Source: Syngnathus acus
Taxonomy: Eukaryota; Chordata; Actinopteri; Syngnathiformes; Syngnathidae
DNA: 64,000 nt
Assembly (NCBI RefSeq): GCF_901709675.1
Contig: NC_051095.1
Span: 10,615,956-10,679,955, forward strand
Direction of reading: 5' to 3'
Part shown: piece after piece, positions 23,693 through 36,500 of the stretch
Layout: each line of letters starts with the position of its first letter
How positions within the stretch are numbered: position 1 is the stretch's first letter
Translations under genes and position numbers: made by a program
The notes under the pieces: model-generated
What the model saw: the letters and a program-made list of their open reading frames with translations, nothing else
Told to the model about the DNA's origin: nothing
Databases searched by the model: none

Positions 23693-23794
23693 TAACGTGT
23701 AAAATATGTGAATAAACACAATAACACAAGCAGAGAAACATGTTGAATGCTCGTTTATTAGGTTTAAAGGCAGTTTGCAAGACCTCTTTCCAGA

Positions 23795-24381
23795 TTACTC
23801 TGGTTGCCTCTTGCTAACCATTTTGTTGGTAATCCCACCCGAAATGGAATTGACCTGAAGTAAAGAACAGATATTAAGGTCCGGTCTGCAACAAAAAATA
23901 CTGGCGTGTAACCGTGTGCATGCTCACCTCGATGAGTTGGTCACCAGATATCTCAGCAGTGTACACATATTTGGGGAACTGGATCTTGATTTTATTTCCC
24001 TCCTTATTGACGGTGGTCTAACAATGACAGAGAACAAGTTAGGGTGTAGAAGGCAAACGAAATAATAGGTGATGAAATTTTACCATGAAGGTTGTGCCAT
24101 CCAGATCTTCCAGTTCACCCTCCCTGCCGAGCAAGAATGTGTTGCTCAGAGTTTGACTCCCAAAATACTTGGTAATCCTGTAGTAAGCACCCTCGTAGAG
24201 GTCTGTTACCATGTCTTCATTTGGTATCTCCATCTGGGTTACCCCTGCACAGAAAGGTACATGAGGATTCAGGTTTTTTTCTTTCTTTGGAGTCTGCATT
24301 CGCATGTTCCTTACCGATAGCCTGCAGAAACTCTTTGTAGTTCTCCTGACTCGCCAGCACATATTTGCCTGTGAAAGACAT
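23795..24381 (-). CDS. Second fatty-acid-binding protein, FABP6-like paralogue, four exons
   Basis: Exons in reading order: 24381-24315, 24244-24084, 24017-23928, 23854-23795; predicted 125 aa. Cytosolic lipid/bile-acid carrier family. The start MSFTGKYVLASQENYKEFLQ is close to the other copy. The middle is very different: RITKYFGSQTLSNTF (about 45-59), LLGREGELEDLDGTTF (60-75) and KIKIQFPKYVYTAEISGDQL (84-103). It still ends in MVSKRQPE, where the VSKR is shared with the first gene and with human FABP6. Exon phases are the same as in the first gene. A TATA box (24432-24439) lies about 51 bp before the ATG, and a polyadenylation signal AATAAA reads on the minus strand at 23752-23757. The subfamily is FABP6-like by ends and location; a different ligand is possible because the portal and cavity region has diverged. 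Confidence 0.88.
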
Positions 24382-24524
24382 GATGAAGACTAGCGCACCG
24401 TTGACTGTTGTCCACAAGCCTACTGCTGGCATTTTTATACTCCACCGTCATGAGGTTCATGAACCTTCATGCAAACAACTGGGTTGGTCCTAACTGCTAC
24501 ACCCAAATACATGAAAATCATCCA
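24371..24524 (-). promoter_or_regulatory. TATA-containing promoter of the second FABP gene
   Basis: On the minus strand GGAGTATAAAAATGCC places a consensus TATA box at 24432-24439, about 51 bp before the start codon. This leaves room for a 5' leader of roughly 20 nt. The whole segment is duplicated at 19,732-19,877, which shows it is conserved between copies. The in-frame ATG at 24430-24432 lies at or before the expected transcription start and is not used as the start here. Confidence 0.7.
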
Positions 24525-27071
24525 AGTATGGTTATGTTAATCAATTGTGTTCAGTTAGTGCTACATTAGGCAAATAAATCGCAAGCTGGTTTTCTTACCA
24601 TCACATGAAACATCAAAAGACTAAAGGCAAATTCCGTGCCACGAACTGAAAAACAGCCAGCATTCTGAAGAACTTTAGTGCCGCAGGGCTTTGGGATGGA
24701 ATATTCCAACATAGCTACCAAGCAAGAGTATGAAAAAGGATAAAGATCTGAGAGGCAGATATCTATTTACAGGCCACAGTAATAGATACAACTGCACAAT
24801 CTAATGCATATTTATATTTACTCCTATCGGTTTTCTACCGTTAAATGCCATTGTGACAAATCATTAACATGATCAGTGTCTTCTTTTAGATGAATAATTA
24901 CTCACAAATAGCTCAAGATATTTTGAGCAAACTTTATTTCAGACGTGTGTATCAAATGGGAAGACCTCATTATTCAGTACATACAGTAAGAGGCTCTTTT
25001 CAAAATGGTTATTGACCCCTGTTCTAATGTGATCAAATAAAAGGGAAATAAAAAGAGAACAAAAGAAATAAATCAGTTTACATGTTTATTTTTCCATGGC
25101 GCATAACAAAAAAATACACCATTTTACCATTCAGTGTAACAAAGCAAAACTATTAGTTGGAACTTGGTAAATAAAAATAAAACATAAAAAAATCAACTTT
25201 GTGGTTTGTCAGTGTACTTCCACGTGAGTCAAATCAGCATGGGAGGAAAATAAAACACGTGGTAAAGCGCTAATCTAAAGACAAATGCTTCCAGTAGCAC
25301 CTCACTCAAAGGTGGTGGCTGCAACATGCAACATAGTCAGTTCGTAGCGACCGCTGCCCTCTAGAGGAAATGAGGCAAACTGCAAGTCAGGTTGCGGTTG
25401 ACCAACAACACAGGATTGCGGTATTCGGTTCAGACAAGGAAAAAAAAATATATTGCACCTTTGTGGGAAGTTGATCAAGAAGTCATGAGGAATGAGCAAG
25501 TTAACATCTCCATGGCACGAGATTTTCAAAAAGTTCAAACCACAAAAAAGCTGTAAAACTATACATAAGTAAATGAAAACAATAAGGTCAGGTCCTTCCA
25601 CAACAGCTGGGTCGAACGTAGAACACGAGCTGGAGGCCGAGTGGCCGACAACCCATTTTGAGGTATTCCCTCTGAGACTGGCACACAGAATCTGGATGCG
25701 TTTAAATGAACAGGAAGTGGAAAATTGGGCGCTTTACAAAGGTGGAACGCAATTACACGCGACTGGATGCAGATGTTTGTGTGGCAAACGACGACTGCCA
25801 GCTCGTTCATTTATGCAGATTTGACAACCACCCTCTTTAAAGGGAGTACAGTCCACTTTCTGGCCCCCCAACATTGCTACGTTGGGCTTTAGTATGAAAC
25901 GGAATGATTCAGCAGATGGTTAGTCGCAGTACTTGTGTTGTGTTGTGTAAGTTGAGGGCATTTTATAACCGCCACTCTGGAATTTTGTTTTCAGAAACGC
26001 ATGACTGGCAGGTTTGCCAACCCTGACCTAAAGCATTATAGCACAGTATAAAGGCTAGTTTTAGCCTGTAACCTGAGCCTGGATGACAACATGGGTGACT
26101 TTCTAGGTCGGTATTGAAAAAAGAAAAGAAAAAAAACAGTATATCGAACCAAAGTTTATAAATAAAAGCTATGGCATGTTCCGATGTAATATTCAAGTAA
26201 TCTTGTTCAAGTCCCTGATACTTAAGTGGTTCACGTAAACATCATTAACAGAGACAGAACCAGCAGTTCACTACAAGGCAGCAGCAGCAGCAGCATTTCC
26301 TATGTACAGTCAACCACTTCTGGGTCTGCTTCCCCATGCTGGTCCAGTCACATGAAATCTTTGACGCCGCATTTAAAACTTGCTTGACCCTACTTGCTGC
26401 AAGGCTCGACTTTGGAAGCTGGGAGGAGCGGCGGGGGGAGTAAAGCGGGCCAGTGCAGGCTTTTTTTTTTTCCCCTAAACCTCACCTGCTGTGCACTAAG
26501 CAAGGAATTCTTCCGCCCCTCGAGGACTAATGCAGTGTGGAATTCCCAAAGGGGCCGCTTCAGGCTTGACGCGGCCTACACTTGTTTAATCAATGCTTGC
26601 AGACATAAGACGCGCACGCATTTCCTTTGCTTGGCACTGAGTGAAAACAGAAACAGCTTCCCAAAGGTGGCTCCTATGCAAAATTTGTTTTCCCTCACAA
26701 AAAAATGTGATTTTGGTAGAATTAGTCTTTTAAAAAAATATATCATATAATCCGAACGGCAAAATATCCTTTTCACAGCTTTGTTGTTTTTGTTGCACTT
26801 TGACAAATTTGGCACTGCTTTCAGCTCAGCCGCAGTGGTGACAAGCGGTCTACGGAGACATTGGTCACGTCAGAGTGATGACTTCCACTGGGTCTCTTTT
26901 GTCTTTGGACCTCTGCTTGCGTTTGAGATGTCTCTGTGAGAGGGGAGGGTGGGCGGGACGCGCCGAAGGTGTCGCCGTGCCGACGGAGAGAGAGGACAGA
27001 TCTGCGAAAGGCAGCGGGGACTGGAGCGTCGCGGCGCTCTCCCGCCGCCGTTCTCTCTCCGTCTCCTGGCG
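24525..27071 (-). other. Intergenic sequence and probable ccnjl 3' untranslated region
   Basis: No coding series. The likely ccnjl 3' UTR runs leftwards from 27071. The first good minus-strand AATAAA seen is at about 25085-25090, which would make a 2-kb UTR, with another near 24931. A (CAG)6 run lies at 26279-26297. UTR extent is inferred from poly(A) signals only. Confidence 0.4.
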
Positions 27072-27709
27072 TCACCTGTCGAAGCAGCCGGCTGCGAAAG
27101 TGTGATGGGCACCGAGGTAGCCCCCGGTGTAGGCCACGCTTAGGCAGTGGTGCGCCTCTCCGGCGAGGGCCATCTGAACAGATATAGGACCCTGGAGCGG
27201 CAGCGCGCGAGCCCCCGCCTGGAGGCCTGAGGCCAGACTTGAGTAGGAAGGGAAGCCGGCCCCAGCGCTCAGGCAAGACGCCCCGCTCAGGAGCCCCATT
27301 CTGTGGCTCTGAAAAAAGTCCTGAGACACATTGACCACAGGCGCCAGAGCCTGAGCGTCGGCGAGCGTTTGCAGCTGAGACAAGGACGGGGAATGTTGGG
27401 AGAGGTTTGGGAAGTGGTCTGGCTGAAAGAGCAGCTGTGGCGTGGCGGAGGTGGACGATGAAGACGGCGATCTCTGAATGGCAGACACCGGAGAGAGGTG
27501 AGAAGTTTGGCCCTGAGATTGCAGAGGGGAAGCTCGGTGCGGAGGGGCGCACTTTGTTTTGTTGGCCTCTCTCACGTCGTTGTCGTGAGCACTGTTGAGG
27601 GGAGAGGCACACCTGTGTCAATTTCTAGAGTCAGGAAAAACAAAACAAACTGGTCCTGGAGCGGCCCCCCGATTCATTAAAACTTTTTTTTAACTAACCT
27701 AAACAATTA

Positions 27710-27748
<39 letters not shown>

Positions 27749-30700
27749 GATCAACATTCAATACTGGTTTCCCATGAAGCACGAAAAGTAAACCAGGAAG
27801 AAAGGGAAAAAAACTGAACTGTTAAAAAAACAAAATCTGCAAATTTGAGTGTGTCTTACAGCAGCATGAGTTCAATACACTGGGTCAGGTGGTCCCAAGT
27901 GTAGCCGGTCAGTAGATGCAGCGCAGTAGTCCAGCTCGGGGAAATCTGCAGGCAAATGCGCGACGCTGCCACGCACGCGGCAGCAACTTGGGACGGTCGG
28001 AAACTAAGGAACGTGTGATCTGAAACAATACAAACAGAAAGTTTGGTCAGCTGCCAGTCCAAAAGAGCCCGTTACAATCGGACCCACCTTGCAGTGAGAC
28101 TTCCAGGAAGTAGTGAGTGTATTTGTCCATGAAAGCCTTGGTTTTAGAGAGGGAGGACAGGGGCCAGCCATTGTACAGATCTCCCTCTTGCACCGAGGCG
28201 TTGAGGTAGTAGTCGATGAAGTGGGCCGGTGTGGGCATGCACAGATTCCAGCCAAAGGTCTCCATCAGCAGAAGTTCCATTTTGATCAGATCCTTCTTGT
28301 TGAGAACCATGTTTAAATTACACATGAATCCCAATGAGTTCAGTTGCTCCAGTTTGGGTACTCTGTCCTCCTTCTCTTCAAATTTACCTGACAAGAAACA
28401 CGTAGCTCCATCACAATCACAGAAAGAAAGCATTTTGGTGCCAACTTGGCAATTCCGTTGCACTGAGGGGAGGATCTGCTTTTATGTATTGTCGTTGTAG
28501 GAATCAGCTACATAGTAACAAGACTTGAAGCATGTAAAAATCAATCAAAAGATGATTCACTCATCTCTTTAACTCCATTATGACATGAAATTCAATATGG
28601 AAAAAAAATCTTTAATTTACCATTGTTGACACATTTTCAAGCCGGACTTTTCACACTGCACTTAGCACAGCGCGTCATCAACCAAGCTATTGTATAGGCG
28701 CAGTGTCACTGTGACGAAAGACGGCCTATCCAATAGAAAAGATGGTGGCAAAAGGATTTCAGCGTGTCAACAGCAAGCAATTTTGGCAGAGTTGTCAGTA
28801 AATCATCAAGAAAATCCATCTTGCATCACAAATGACATGTATTTCCTTCATGGACCAGTTGTGTTTTTTCAGTCCTCTAGATGGCCTCGTTTTCCCATCA
28901 CTACAATGAGCAAATGAACCAAGTAGCTTACGGAGTACATGCATCATCTTGATAGGCCCACATTGCATTCTGTTGTAAGAGACATTAAAGGAGCAATTAA
29001 CAGCTACAATACCGGACCTCATTTGCTACAGGCTCTGGATCATCCCTAAAAAAGCCAAAAGCCAGCTATCACAAAGCAAGCGCCTACTTAACATGAGCGG
29101 GGATAAGATGACCGGCATCAAACATTTATCTGGGAAGCAAAGCCATTAAGCTAGCAAGTCGAGGAAGCATCACGATGATGCTCACGATGGATTACACAAA
29201 CTTGACGCTGTCCATGAGTAAGTCAACTTCAGCTTCTCCTGCATTGTTCTCGGCTTCCTCGCTTACTATATAGCCTTGCAGACATTACAGCAGTGCCATC
29301 ATGGGGAGCACCCAGCCCAACCAGAGACACCCCCCATGTCCCATTTCCATAGCAACTGCCCAAAGCCTCAGGGGTCTGTGTGGCCAATGAGGACGGACGA
29401 CTCAGTCTAAGTGAAATGAGCATGCTTCAAGGTCAAACTTTACCATGAGCGTGCATAGACATTGTGGCGATGAGACACTGCGTGCGCAGGTACCACAGAG
29501 AAACATTGGAAACCTGAGAGCCACTGCCTTGGTTAAAACGTTACAAAATACAAAGCAACATGTTTGATGGATCTAATTTACCATCAACCAAGGGAGTACT
29601 GCTCCTTCCTACCAAGTGTGAATTTTAGCACTGAGCTACTGTTAAGTGGGGGTAGGGTATGGGGTGCGAGAGCCAGCAAGCCGGAGCAGACTGGGTGAGG
29701 GAGGGACGGCAGCTCAACTGGCCATGGGGGTAATTAGCGGCGAGGCAGTAATGGCGTCTCTCCGGCAGAACAGGAAGCGCGGCAAAACGAGGCTGTTTAC
29801 ACTCGGCGGCGCTCGTTCCTCTTGCCGCATTCTGTCACTCTCGCAGGGAAGCAAGCCGTCTGCTGTCGGACTGCTATGTCCACACAGACGGAGCCATAAA
29901 AAGGCATCAATACCCCCAATCTCCACATGGCCGCAGCCTCTTTGATCTTAAGAGACACCGCCAAGTGCATCTTCCTATTGTGCTCTTTGTCTCCTGGTCT
30001 CCTGTTTTGGGGAAGCGACTAGATAAAGAAAGCCTCAAAGCAACTTGACTGTGTAACATTAGTTATGGTTTCCCCACTCAAAAATCTCTTTCTACCTATT
30101 TCCGCCAATCTAAAGAGGCATTTGATTTTTTTTTTTGTATTGCGCACATTCTTGGCAATACTCTGTTGATAAAGTCTTGTGCAACCAAATGTGATTATGC
30201 ATACTTTGGGGTGGCAGGGCCTCAGTCAATAAGGGTTCAGCATCAAAATGCCAAATGGCTTCAAGGCAAGATTGTTGTACTGCCCTTTCACTCTGACATC
30301 CAAATAAAGATATGTTAAATACAATTTTGAGCCACTGGAAAATCTACCTTGACCATCTCTTGCTGCTCAGTCCATCAACTAAAACCAGAGAAGATGAGCT
30401 CAAGCTACATTGAAGTGCACAGGCTACAATAATAGCTCATTCTTTCGACATTATAAAAAGCTACGCACAGCTTGTAAAGCAGATGGTTTAGCAAGACAAA
30501 GGCCAGCTTTGTTTTGCTGCGATAGGACTGTTGCATTCCTCGCCAGTTAGTTCAGCCAACCTGGCACACAGGCGACAAGATGATCCTATCTGAAGTCAGC
30601 GGCTAGGGGAGGCCGTCTGATTTCGAAATGTTCAACCATCAATCTCACGACATCCACAGGTGATGGCGAAGATGAGAACAGGCCAGGCAAACAGAGTGGG

Positions 30701-33455
30701 GTTAAAGGTCAGGGGTTAGGATATGGCAAGACCAGGATGCGGGGCCCCATCCCAGGTGTGCGGTTCGGAGAAGAGGTGGGATTAGAAACCCGAGTGGTGC
30801 TCGGCAGGAGAGAGCGAGCGGTTACTCTGAAGAAGATACAGTGCTCTTCAACGAGCGCAATTCTTACCCCGGGGGTGAGATGTCACAAACATTTATTCTC
30901 AATTCTAATGATAGACTACGGACTCACCTGTGAATTCTTGTGGGATACTAATTTGTTCATTTTAAAGTAGTTTTGCTATACCTTAACTTAATTTGTCAGA
31001 ATTAAATGACTATTACACCATTTCTTTTGTGTCTGCACATTAACACATATTTTCAAAACAAATCTGTTGGTGTAAAGTACACACTTATCGACAGCAGTGT
31101 AGATTAACCAAAACTCCAAAGGTGCTCAAAGTGCATTGATAACAGTAATGACATTGATAAAAACAAAATTAATCAAGTATCCAAGAATGTCCAATCAATC
31201 TATTGTCCATGCGCTACATGAATGACGGAATTATCTTTCAGTTCTTCATTCCCCTTTCTTTTTTTTCTCTGTGCCGACATCCATGGAGGAATTCCCTTTG
31301 CCCGCTCCAATCCTTTCATTTGTGGCCTCAGCTTTCATCAAGAGTGTGAAATTGCTCACAGCTCCATCATAGAATCTCCTTGTTGCCACCCCTGGCTGTG
31401 GCAGCTCTCACAAAGCAGGTCCAAGTCGACCCTTGACCTTTGATGCTAATGGCTAGTGAAGTGGCCACCAAAAAGCTAAGAAGCTGTGTGTGTGTGCTGG
31501 GGGGCTCTGGATCAGCTACAAAGCATGTAAACCCCGACCTGCATTAGTAAACCCCTTCATTTATTCTCAAATGGCACTTGGCGAGATTAAACTAACACGT
31601 TCAAATGATACATGGAACTAGGAGCACAGTTGCACTGTGAGCATTGTCAAAAGGGATGCAGAACAGTGGAGGTGGGTTCCTTCGGATATACATTTTGGGA
31701 GTCTACACGGGGCGGTTGAGTTCCGACAAATCCCACTTTGCAGGCCGCCCTGTTTAACATCAGCCGCTGACTTGCCTTTGAAGTAGCACTCCGCTCATTT
31801 CCCAACCGCCCCAAGGATGGTGGGCTGCTTTTACTGGCTGCCCTTGTCCCAGGGCTGGCTTGCTATGCTGGTCCGAGGCAAGGTGAGGGAATCGAGTGGA
31901 AACAGACGCAGTGGCCAAAAGGTAAAAGGACACCACGAGGGACCAGCCAGCTCAATTACGTGGCAGCAATTCAAAGCCTTTTTAACACCAATATTACTGG
32001 AATGGCAATCCGGATTCTAAATCCATACGAGCTGCTCACAAGGTTGCCTTAGCAACCAACATGTCATTTAGCAATGTTAGCTTTAAGTCTCTGCCACACA
32101 GGCAGGCAGGCAGGCAGGCACTCATTCTCCCTGCTCTCAGTCTGCATTCCCCTCCCCCTCTCAGAGAAGGCTCTGGCTGCATGTCCTGCTTGCATTGACA
32201 GGCTTTTGTTTGAGGCCTGACTCGGAGAGCATATGGCAGGTGCCCCTCAGCCCCTCGGTTGCTCCCCGCCCCGGGGCTCAGAGGCCTGTGGAGGTGCAAT
32301 GTGTAGAGTCAATACCCCAGAGTTTCACAGGATGCTCTTTTTTTGTTTTGTTTGCTGTTCAGGAATCGGGTTCAGTGTAAAAGAAACGTAACGAGCAGCA
32401 ATCTAACAATGTAAATGGTTCTGTTTCTAATATGACTTAGTACTTATAGTACTTGAAATTCAATAAAGGACTAGATCTTCTTATTTTCAACTACTTTCAA
32501 GCGGCAGTATATCTGAAAGCGCTCAACCGAACGTCAACTAACATGGCAAAAACAAATCTTGTTCATTGGTCATTTATAAATATCAGCGCTTTACTTGTTT
32601 TGTTGTTTTTACTTTTGACATATATTGGAAATGGAATTTTTTAGATTACAAAAGTGGTGTAGCCAGTCTGTGTAGTCTGCAGCACGCAAACATTGAAGTA
32701 AGGATGCGTAATCATTCCAGGACATCGCAGCCTCTAGATGAGAAGTAACATGACATGCCTCGGGGATGTTTGAGGAAAACAGCAAGGTCCCTAAATAAAT
32801 ACTTCCAACAGTCAAAAACAATTATTCCCAGAGGGGGAAGGGGGGGGGGGGTCTGAAAATCTGCCTATAATCTTAATACAGCACAAGAAGCTCATCCATT
32901 AACAAACATCCACCCAGAAAGACACAATGGAGTAACAGGATTAAGCTGTGACTACTGGGCGGCACAAAGGAGATAGCGATTAATTAACCCGAACATTTTT
33001 AAGAATGAACGTGGCTGTCTGAGGCAGTTTGATAATGAGGCCAGATTCCAAGGCAGATAAAAAGTAAAGACAACTCTGAATCAAGCACCCGTTCAAGCCT
33101 TCATCAATCAACGCGGAGACAACCTGGAAAAGACATTGGAGCACAGGACACTGACTGCGATGCATCAAAAGGTTCTGTTTTAAAAAAAAAAAAAAAAAAG
33201 GCTCATCCATTACAGAATGCACTAATAAACGTTGTTCAGATTGGACTGACATTATGTATAATCACGCTCATTTCTTTTCACCTGTCTCTCGTCTCATTCT
33301 AATCCATCCTAGCAAATAGAAGACTAATTGCAAAGACTGGCATGAGGATCATTACTCGCTCGCACACAAACATGGGCTGCGAGTGGCCCTCGTTCCAGAC
33401 ACCATCATTAGTCTAATTACCCATCATGCCAGAGGTTGCATTCTGCTATCTCTCT

Positions 33456-33534
<79 letters not shown>

Positions 33535-36500
33535 GCGCGCGCGAGGGCATCGAAGTAGTGATGCAACGGTGAATTGTGATATCGAGGGAGAACACTGTAC
33601 ATCGATTACAGGGCTACGGTTGGACTTACTGGCTAAGAGCAGACAGGACAGGGCAATGACATAGAGCTGCTTGACGGCCACATCGTAGCGGTCCATGAAG
33701 AGGTCCAGCAGGTAGACGGCCAGGTGGCGTGCCGTGGGACATAACTGGTAGCGATTACTCAGGATGGCCAACAAGTCTGCGAAGTAGCGACGCATGCCAA
33801 TCTGTGGCGAATGGGCTCGGTAGACGGGTAACTTCAGCTCCTGGAGAAGAGAGGGGAAGAACACGTAAATGTTAGAGGCGGGGGTGACAGGGGTGGACAG
33901 GAAGCAATGGCGGAGAGCTATGGGGAGTAGTAAACGGCACGAGAGAGGTGCCGTGGGGTTAAAATAATCGTAAAACGCTGCTTCCATCACATCTTGACGA
34001 CGGTGTCAACTCATTTGAATTTCATTTATTTCTCCCTCGTTGCAGACAGGAGGAGCTAATTTAGGTCACTGAGGAGATCCCTGAGTATTGGGCATGGGTG
34101 TGTGCATGCATGCATTTGTGTGTGGTTGGGTGGGTTTAGGAGAGAGGGTGGGGGTTTGCGCTTCTCAGAGATGGAGTGCATAGGATTAGGTTTCGCCCCT
34201 AGCACATCTCCTATTCATGTCCAATTAGCTGCATGTGTTTCAAAGTGGAAGGAAGGCATTAGCATTGAATCAGCCTCGGCGTCTCCTCACTCAGGCACAG
34301 AAAAAAAAAATCAACTAGGAAAGCACAAGCCTCTGGTTTCTGTCGCTGCCCCAAAGTATTAAAGGCCTATTTTGCAAACTCACGGAGGAGCTACATTTGC
34401 CCTGCTTAAGCTTCTTGTGGCAGAAAATATTTGTGCTTGCAAAATTGTTTTGCTCTCTACGAAATACAGTAAAAACAAAGGCTTATGATTTGGGTTTATT
34501 CGGAGATCGGGGATTGCCCGAGAAATCCTATTTGAAAATTGTGAAGGGTCTTGAGAAAAATCGCATCAGGGCAGTTGCTTACGAGCGAGCCTGCATTAGG
34601 CTGAACGCAACACATAAATCGCTATGAAGGCAAAATGCACATTGGTAGGATTACGCATAATGTGACCTGGAGTGTTTATCTCGAAGGCCATTAAAAAACG
34701 GATCTTCAGAGTGACTCTTCAACGGAATCCAAAAATAAACAGCTACCACCCCCCTAATCCACAGAAAGCAACTCCACCCCCAGTGCCAGAATCCACGATC
34801 CCATCCAGTTCGCCCCAAACTCTCCTCCCACTGCTTCAGCTCCTGTCCATCTGTCTGTCTGGGGGTACAAGGGGTGCCGGAGATCTGGGGTGTGTTTTCC
34901 GGGAGTGGGGCCTCTTAAGAGTTTGGGGGGGGGGGGGGGGGGGTAGAGTGGCGAGGTGCCTTTGTGGAGGACCTGCACCATAATTAAGGATTCCACAGCT
35001 GCCTCTGGTTGATTTGCATGTCTGATAATTTGCCACATGCTCCGCAGTGCCGCTATCTCCCACATCAGGGCATTAACACCTCAGCAACCGTCATTAAGCT
35101 GGGAACAGACTGTGGGGGAGCCGGCCGGGCACCATGCAGGAAACTACAATACTGCACAATGGCGTTTTAATTCTTCAAATTCCAATATGGTTCATTTGTT
35201 TTCATTGGTCCTCCTCATGAAATTACCCATGTGCAATCAACAACTTACAAAGTTGCCATCATTAATGAAATAAGAAGTGAAATGGTCATTGTATATCATA
35301 ATATTTCCTGAGTGAGCAACAAATCAAAGGTATGATTTTCAACAATTACATAGACATGTATTTGATTTGTAAATAAAGCGTTTGAAGACCACTGGACACA
35401 GCATGAACATACAAATGCAAATCAGATTTTGTGGGGAAAATGTATCTTACAAAAAACGTTTTGCAAAAACCGAGCATGTTTCTGTATTTGTGAGCAGAAT
35501 AAAAAAATAAACCGAAAATACTAGCTGACTTGGATGTTGGTGGGAAGACCATTTTAAATTAGCATGAAGGCTCCAGGTTGAGGTTCTTTCCCAGAAGTAT
35601 ACAGCAAATCTCAAATTAATCACAACCTTTTGGATTTTGAAATCTCTTTGGATGAACTGAATAGGTTTCTTTCAACTGGAAGTAACGAGCAAGCAGCAAA
35701 ATATGAATTAAAAATCTGACTGGATGACAAGATTTTCATTTTTCAAATATATATTTGAAAACAAATGCATATCCACGACCTCATTGGACTTTTTTCAATT
35801 AAAATAATGTAATCAATTCACAATCATATGTATCATTCTGATGGATGATGTCTCACAATCTAGCGTGTTTTAATCAAACATACATTAACAGCAGCAAATA
35901 TGCCTGTTTTGTCTACTTTTGGACTCTTGACGTTTTGTCAAATTGTAAAAAAAAAGTAGTATGAGTAACTATCTATAACATAGTCTTTTGCTACTTTATG
36001 TTACCTCAAGCTGCTTTAAAGATGCTGCACATAGTTAAACTGCACAAACTTTATAGTAACACATCCAGTTAAGTCAAGAAATAAAAGAAAACAAAGGGCG
36101 AAAAGAAGGTGTCGCCTTAACTGCCAAGCTAAAAGATGTTTTCAGATTTTCAGAAGGCGCTGGATAACTTTGCCACTACATTATTTTAGGCCGGTGTGAA
36201 AATAGTTTTGTGTAACAGTCTGCTCTTTCAAAATAGCTGCATGGATTCTGTGTCTCAGACATGAGCTGAAGGAAATTCTGTGTTCCACACCCAACTGTTT
36301 GGGTGTGATGCGCCTCTGAAGCCACAGTGGCCTAACACCACATCCCGATGGGGCCATCTCGGACATCAGGCTTTATTTGCAGCTCAGTCTGCATACGGAC
36401 ATACAGGCCCGCTGACAGCTCACTCTGAATCACACGCTGTTTCTGAATAGAGAGAGGATTGTGCAAGAAAATGTCTACTTTTGTGTCCACAGACAATACA

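Noticed and set aside
23435-23695. Arg-Glu repeat protein frame over the GA run
   Set aside because: It is simply the translated GA microsatellite.
24313-24432. Upstream in-frame ATG (24430-24432) of the second FABP as the true start
   Set aside because: It lies at the edge of the TATA box, upstream of any likely transcription start, and the family start MSFTGKY is at 24381.
26821-27621. 266-codon minus-strand frame over the last ccnjl exon
   Set aside because: It is a shifted frame of the real exon. The true frame (27072-27612) continues the splice phase and ends GCFDR as in the cyclin J family.
33424-33990. 188-codon minus-strand frame ending in alternating Cys-Val
   Set aside because: Only the middle (33630-33840) is a real ccnjl exon; the Cys-Val tail is the translated CA microsatellite.
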